Shown here one piece after another: positions 23,149 to 26,484 of a stretch of 26,484 nucleotides of DNA. The stretch's first letter is position 1. Every line of letters starts with the position of its first letter. The stretch comes from JBBIQH01 sp964475945 (GTDB lineage: Archaea; Thermoproteota; Nitrososphaeria; Nitrososphaerales; Nitrosocaldaceae), in assembly GCA_964475945.1 (NCBI GenBank), contig CAYYYF010000015.1, positions 1-26,484 of the forward strand. Direction: 5' to 3'. Both the position numbers and the translations under genes were made by a program. The notes under the pieces are model-generated. The model saw only the letters and a list, made by a program, of their open reading frames with translations, made no database searches and was not told the origin of the DNA.

Positions 23149-24561
23149 ATGAGATTATTGGTAATAGGCTTAGACTCAGTACCAGCGGATCTACTCTTCA
23201 ATGAGCTGATAGATGAACTACCAAATATAAAGATGATGGTTGAGCATGGAGTATCAAGCATACTAGAGAGTTGTCATCCTCCAATAACTATTCCTGCATG
23301 GATGGTTATGATGACTAGTAAGAGTCCAGGTATGCTAGGCATATATGGCTTTAGGCATAGGAAAGGATACTCGTACAATGAAGGTTGGATAGCAAACTCT
23401 ACTAGCATAAAGGCAAAGAAGGTATGGGATTACCTTGCAGAGATGGGTAAGAGATCATGTCTTGTAGGCATACCTCCATCATATCCTCCTTATTCTATAA
23501 ATGGTAATCTAATATCATGCTTCATAACGCCCTCTGATAAGGTAGATTATACATACCCTAAAGAGTTAAAGCATGAGATTGAGCAGTTGATAGGCAATTA
23601 CATGTTCGATGTTGTTTTTAGAACAGAGGATAGAGATACTATATTAAGAGAATTATATGAGATGACAGAGAAGAGGTTTACCGTAATAAAATATCTGCTA
23701 AATAAAGAGAGATGGGATTACTTTATGTTTGTTGAGATCGGTGTGGATAGGTTGCATCATGCATTCTGGAAATTCCATGATAAGAAGCATCCAAAGTATT
23801 TGCCAAATAACAAGTATGAAAATGTTATAAGGGATTACTATAAGTTCATAGATGCTAAGATAGGAGAATTGATATCATTAATAGATGATGATACATATGT
23901 TATGCTTGTATCTGACCATGGTACAGCTGGTATGAAGGGTGCATTCTGCATAAACGAGTGGCTTATAGAAAAAGGTTATCTGGTATTGAAAAGGTATCCA
24001 GATAAGGTTACAGACCTTGATAAGTGTGAGGTTGATTGGAATAGAACAAAGGCATGGGGATGGGGAGGCTACTACGCTAGGATATTCCTCAATGTTAAGG
24101 GTAGAGAACCAAATGGTGTAATAGCACAAGATGAATATGAGAGCTTTAGGGATAAGCTTGCTAAAGAGATAATGGAAATAAAGGGTCCAAATGGAGAGTA
24201 TTTTAATACTAAGGTATTTAAGCCAGAGTTACTATATAAGCAATGTATAGGAGATAGACCAGATCTTATGGTATACTTTGATGATCTTTACTGGCGGTCT
24301 GCTGGTACAATAGGACATAGATCATTATACCTATCAGAGAATGATACTGGGCCTGATGACTCTGTACATTGGTATGACGGTGTATTCATATTATATAAGA
24401 AGAATAATAATGCTTCTAAAGGCTTAAGGCTTAAGAGGATGAGCATATATGATGTTGCACCTACAATACTTGCAATGATGGGGGTAAAAGAGATGGATGA
24501 TAGCATACAAGGTAAGGTAGTACAAGAGGTAATAGATTATGTTAATAACATGGAGAGGTGA
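23149..24561 (+). CDS. Type I phosphodiesterase / alkaline-phosphatase-superfamily enzyme (first of a tandem pair)
   Basis: Zn-dependent hydrolase or transferase of phosphate esters, 470 residues, no signal peptide. Visible core: VIGLDS with D9; HPPITIPAWMVMMTSKSPG with nucleophile T47; D200 and H204 in VDRLHHAF; D256-H257 in VSDHG; and H407 in SVHWYDGVF as the likely last ligand. This matches the archaeal branch often found with glycan or nucleotide-sugar genes. The substrate is not readable: nucleotide-sugar pyrophosphates, lipid-linked pyrophosphates or glycan phosphodiesters are all possible. It is cotranscribed with the next gene, whose Shine-Dalgarno site overlaps this TGA stop, and starts 48 bases after the palindrome. 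Confidence 0.85.
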   Translation: MRLLVIGLDSVPADLLFNELIDELPNIKMMVEHGVSSILESCHPPITIPAWMVMMTSKSPGMLGIYGFRHRKGYSYNEGWIANSTSIKAKKVWDYLAEMGKRSCLVGIPPSYPPYSINGNLISCFITPSDKVDYTYPKELKHEIEQLIGNYMFDVVFRTEDRDTILRELYEMTEKRFTVIKYLLNKERWDYFMFVEIGVDRLHHAFWKFHDKKHPKYLPNNKYENVIRDYYKFIDAKIGELISLIDDDTYVMLVSDHGTAGMKGAFCINEWLIEKGYLVLKRYPDKVTDLDKCEVDWNRTKAWGWGGYYARIFLNVKGREPNGVIAQDEYESFRDKLAKEIMEIKGPNGEYFNTKVFKPELLYKQCIGDRPDLMVYFDDLYWRSAGTIGHRSLYLSENDTGPDDSVHWYDGVFILYKKNNNASKGLRLKRMSIYDVAPTILAMMGVKEMDDSIQGKVVQEVIDYVNNMER

Positions 24562-24562
24562 T
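24552..24562 (+). promoter_or_regulatory. Shine-Dalgarno site deciding a GTG start
   Basis: ggagaggtgat overlaps the TGA of the upstream gene and lies 5 bases before GTG at 24568, supporting that start and translational coupling of the pair. Confidence 0.65.
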
Positions 24563-24567
24563 TTAAG

Positions 24568-26130
24568 GTGGCAGTTATAGTATTAGCATTAGATGGGTTT
24601 GATGTAGATCTACTCAAGTTAGATGAGTTTGGTAATACTAGGGATATATATAAAGAGTATTACTCATCATTACTTGAGAGCACTCTACCATATCTAACGC
24701 CTTCAGCATTTGTATCAATGCAGACTGGTAAGAGTGTAGGTAAGCATGGAGTATCTGGCTTTCTAAAGTTTGATGGTAAAGAGGCCAAGCCTTATACGGG
24801 TGCTGATATAAAGGATAAGACATTCTATGAGATATTACATGCATATGGAAAGAAGTGCTTCTTGTTCAGCATGCCCTATAGTTATCCTCCTAGAATACCT
24901 GGGGATATAGTGTTTGATTGGTTATCTGTTGGTGCAGCAAGTCTGCATGAATGTGTTTATCCATCAACACTGCTTAACATTTATCCAGAGTTAGTTGATT
25001 ATGAACTATTCCCAGATAAGGCTAATGGCGTATATGAGTTCATGCAAGCAAGTAAGAGGATGAATGAGAATGCTGTACAAGTTATAAAGCATGTTCTAGA
25101 AACTAAGAATTATGACTTTTACTTCTTCTTGATAAGGCATACAGACTGGATACAACATACACTACTTAAGCAGATAGTAGATGGGGAGAAGAAGAAAGAG
25201 GTTAGCATTGCTAAAGAAGTATTTGCTAAGGTAGATGAGCTTGTAAGATATGTTGCTAACAATATGCATTCTAATGACTCTCTAATAATACTCTCTGATC
25301 ATGGTTTTAAGGTATATAATGAGAGGTTTTACATAAATGATTGGCTTAAGGAACAAGGCTACCTTGTTACATCTGATAAGGTAACATATGCATTAGAGAA
25401 GACCAGATATCCATTCCTATGGGATGAGTTTAGTGCAGATATCAAAGTTACAAATACCCCTGCAATGATAAGTAAATTTGTTAGGGGAAATAAGTTATTA
25501 GCAGATATAGCAAGTAGATTAAAACCAAAGGTAGAGGATATACTAGGAACAAAGTTCGTTACTGGTCAACCAATAGATATTGAGAGGTCGTTAGCATTCT
25601 CTGTAGAGGATAGTACTGGTGCAATATATGTTAATAGAAACTTGAGTGAGAATGAGAGGGAAAGTATAAGGAAAGAAATAATAGCAAAGATAGAGAAGAT
25701 AGGAGGTATAAATGTTTATGATAGTCAGATGATATATGGTAAGAATACACCATATACAGTTGCTGATATATACTTAGAATCATCTAAGTATTGGATAAGA
25801 AGGGGGCTTGAGGGTAAGATATTCTCTAATGTGTATATAGCACATCATAGAAGACAAGGTGTATTAACATTGATAGGAGATGCCTTTGCTAATAAAGCAA
25901 GTAATGCAAGGATAATGGATATTGCTCCTACAATACTACATATAATGGATTGTCCTATACCAAATGATATGGATGGTAGAGTACTTATTGAGAGTTTAAC
26001 TGAGAAATATAGGAAGGATATAGTATATGGATCTGTTGAAAGGGAGAGTAATAATATTACTAGCGAAGGGTTATCAGAGTCAGAGCAAGAGATTATAGAG
26101 GAAAGGTTAAGAAGATTAGGCTATATATAG
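24568..26130 (+). CDS. Type I phosphodiesterase / alkaline-phosphatase-superfamily enzyme (second of a tandem pair)
   Basis: Paralog of the upstream gene, 520 residues, starting at GTG. Core residues: D9 in LALDG; nucleophile candidate T44 in YLTPSAFVSMQTGKS; D193 and H197 in HTDWIQHTLL; D244-H245 in LSDHGF; and a late HHRRQGVLTLIG segment that probably supplies the last ligand. An inserted region (about 255-330) differs from the upstream paralog and suggests a different substrate. It is cytoplasmic by sequence (no signal peptide, no helix). The C-terminus is acidic and charged (EQEIIEERLRRLG). The stop is TAG. Confidence 0.85.
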   Translation: MAVIVLALDGFDVDLLKLDEFGNTRDIYKEYYSSLLESTLPYLTPSAFVSMQTGKSVGKHGVSGFLKFDGKEAKPYTGADIKDKTFYEILHAYGKKCFLFSMPYSYPPRIPGDIVFDWLSVGAASLHECVYPSTLLNIYPELVDYELFPDKANGVYEFMQASKRMNENAVQVIKHVLETKNYDFYFFLIRHTDWIQHTLLKQIVDGEKKKEVSIAKEVFAKVDELVRYVANNMHSNDSLIILSDHGFKVYNERFYINDWLKEQGYLVTSDKVTYALEKTRYPFLWDEFSADIKVTNTPAMISKFVRGNKLLADIASRLKPKVEDILGTKFVTGQPIDIERSLAFSVEDSTGAIYVNRNLSENERESIRKEIIAKIEKIGGINVYDSQMIYGKNTPYTVADIYLESSKYWIRRGLEGKIFSNVYIAHHRRQGVLTLIGDAFANKASNARIMDIAPTILHIMDCPIPNDMDGRVLIESLTEKYRKDIVYGSVERESNNITSEGLSESEQEIIEERLRRLGYI

Positions 26131-26310
26131 ATGATTATGTGTAAACCACTTTTACAGATACACGAGTTTATCTATAGCCTCTATAACTATTGTTCCATAT
26201 CCTACATGATATAAAATTTAATACATGCTCATAAGTTCTAAATAATATATTAATGATTTTAAGAATTGTAATACGCAAATCAATTGTTAACAGCATGTTT
26301 TTTGACATAA

Positions 26311-26322
26311 TTTTTTTATATC
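26311..26322 (+). promoter_or_regulatory. T-run plus TATA-like box before the last gene
   Basis: tttttttatatc is centred about 26 bases before the ATG at 26344, predicting a leaderless transcript. Together with the T-run at 26298-26303 it could also terminate the upstream phosphodiesterase operon. Confidence 0.45.
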
Positions 26323-26343
26323 ATTAGATGAAATAATTAGGCG

Positions 26344-26484
26344 ATGAAGATGATAAAGATCAATAATCTAATATCTTTAGCACCGTTGATAATAGTAGCA
26401 TCTATAATATTGTTATATCCATATCAGAATGCTTATGCTAGTAATGATAAATACAACTATGCACCATACTTCACTGCAACTGGT
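26344..26484 (+). CDS. Secreted protein, N-terminal fragment (runs off right edge)
   Basis: An ATG at 26344 opens 47 codons to the window end without a stop. The product begins MKMIKINNLISLAPLIIVA, a typical signal peptide with a likely cleavage after AYA (about residue 33), followed by SNDKYNYAPYFTATG. That mature start recalls the short aromatic N-termini of thaumarchaeal PEFG-CTERM secreted proteins as I remember them, so it may be a substrate of the archaeosortase; the C-terminus needed to test this lies outside the window. Confidence 0.65.
   Translation, partial: MKMIKINNLISLAPLIIVASIILLYPYQNAYASNDKYNYAPYFTATG

Noticed and set aside
1..26484. CRISPR array, tRNA, rRNA or insertion sequence
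   Set aside because: No regularly spaced direct repeats, cloverleaf-like segments, ribosomal RNA sequence or transposase motifs were seen by eye; a tRNA scan could still find something short.
1..26484. Global reassignment of TAG to an amino acid
   Set aside because: TAG ends several intact genes at the expected family length, including the archaeosortase directly before another gene, so TAG normally functions as a stop.

Overview
The window is AT-rich and archaeal. The main evidence is an aEF1A gene followed by ribosomal protein S10, TATA-like boxes about 25-30 bases upstream of several start codons with no room for a leader (leaderless transcripts), heavy use of AUA, AGA and AGG codons, and an archaeosortase together with a PEF-type C-terminal sorting signal. 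The best fit is a member of Nitrososphaerota (Thaumarchaeota), possibly a thermophilic ammonia oxidiser of the Nitrosocaldus type. That placement is inference from gene content; no marker was compared with a database.

Layout. Bases 1-2094 hold a partial DUF3782-like coiled-coil gene and the tuf-rpsJ pair (minus strand). Bases 2095-2391 hold no convincing gene but contain a hairpin. Next come a small SWIM zinc-finger protein (minus) and a secreted glucose/sorbosone dehydrogenase-like gene (plus) that is intact except for one in-frame TAG. Bases 4641-8839 are a tightly overlapping minus-strand operon: flippase, glycerol-1-phosphate dehydrogenase-type enzyme, nucleotidyltransferase, CDP-alcohol phosphatidyltransferase-like protein. 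A plus-strand GH5-like glycosidase follows; a signal-peptide-like sequence upstream of its ATG is in frame but cut by a TAG. Bases 10393-18485 are a minus-strand glycan operon: GT2, GT4, DxD nucleotidyltransferase, GT4, thymidylate-kinase-like protein, GT4 and a large polytopic membrane protein. Bases 18536-23010 hold a second minus-strand operon: a small helical protein, a 722-residue archaeosortase, a Gfo/Idh/MocA oxidoreductase and a TIM-barrel protein. A perfect 30-base palindrome separates this operon from two tandem alkaline-phosphatase-superfamily genes on the plus strand. The right edge holds the first 47 codons of a secreted protein.

Taken together the window looks like a cell-surface locus. 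Nucleotide-activated precursors are made by the oxidoreductases and nucleotidyltransferases, assembled by glycosyltransferases on a lipid carrier, moved by the flippase, possibly decorated with a phospho-polyol group, and attached to or made alongside proteins processed by the archaeosortase. The phosphodiesterase-like enzymes may edit phosphate-linked groups. Family assignments rest on visible motifs; the pathway is inferred from gene neighbourhood.
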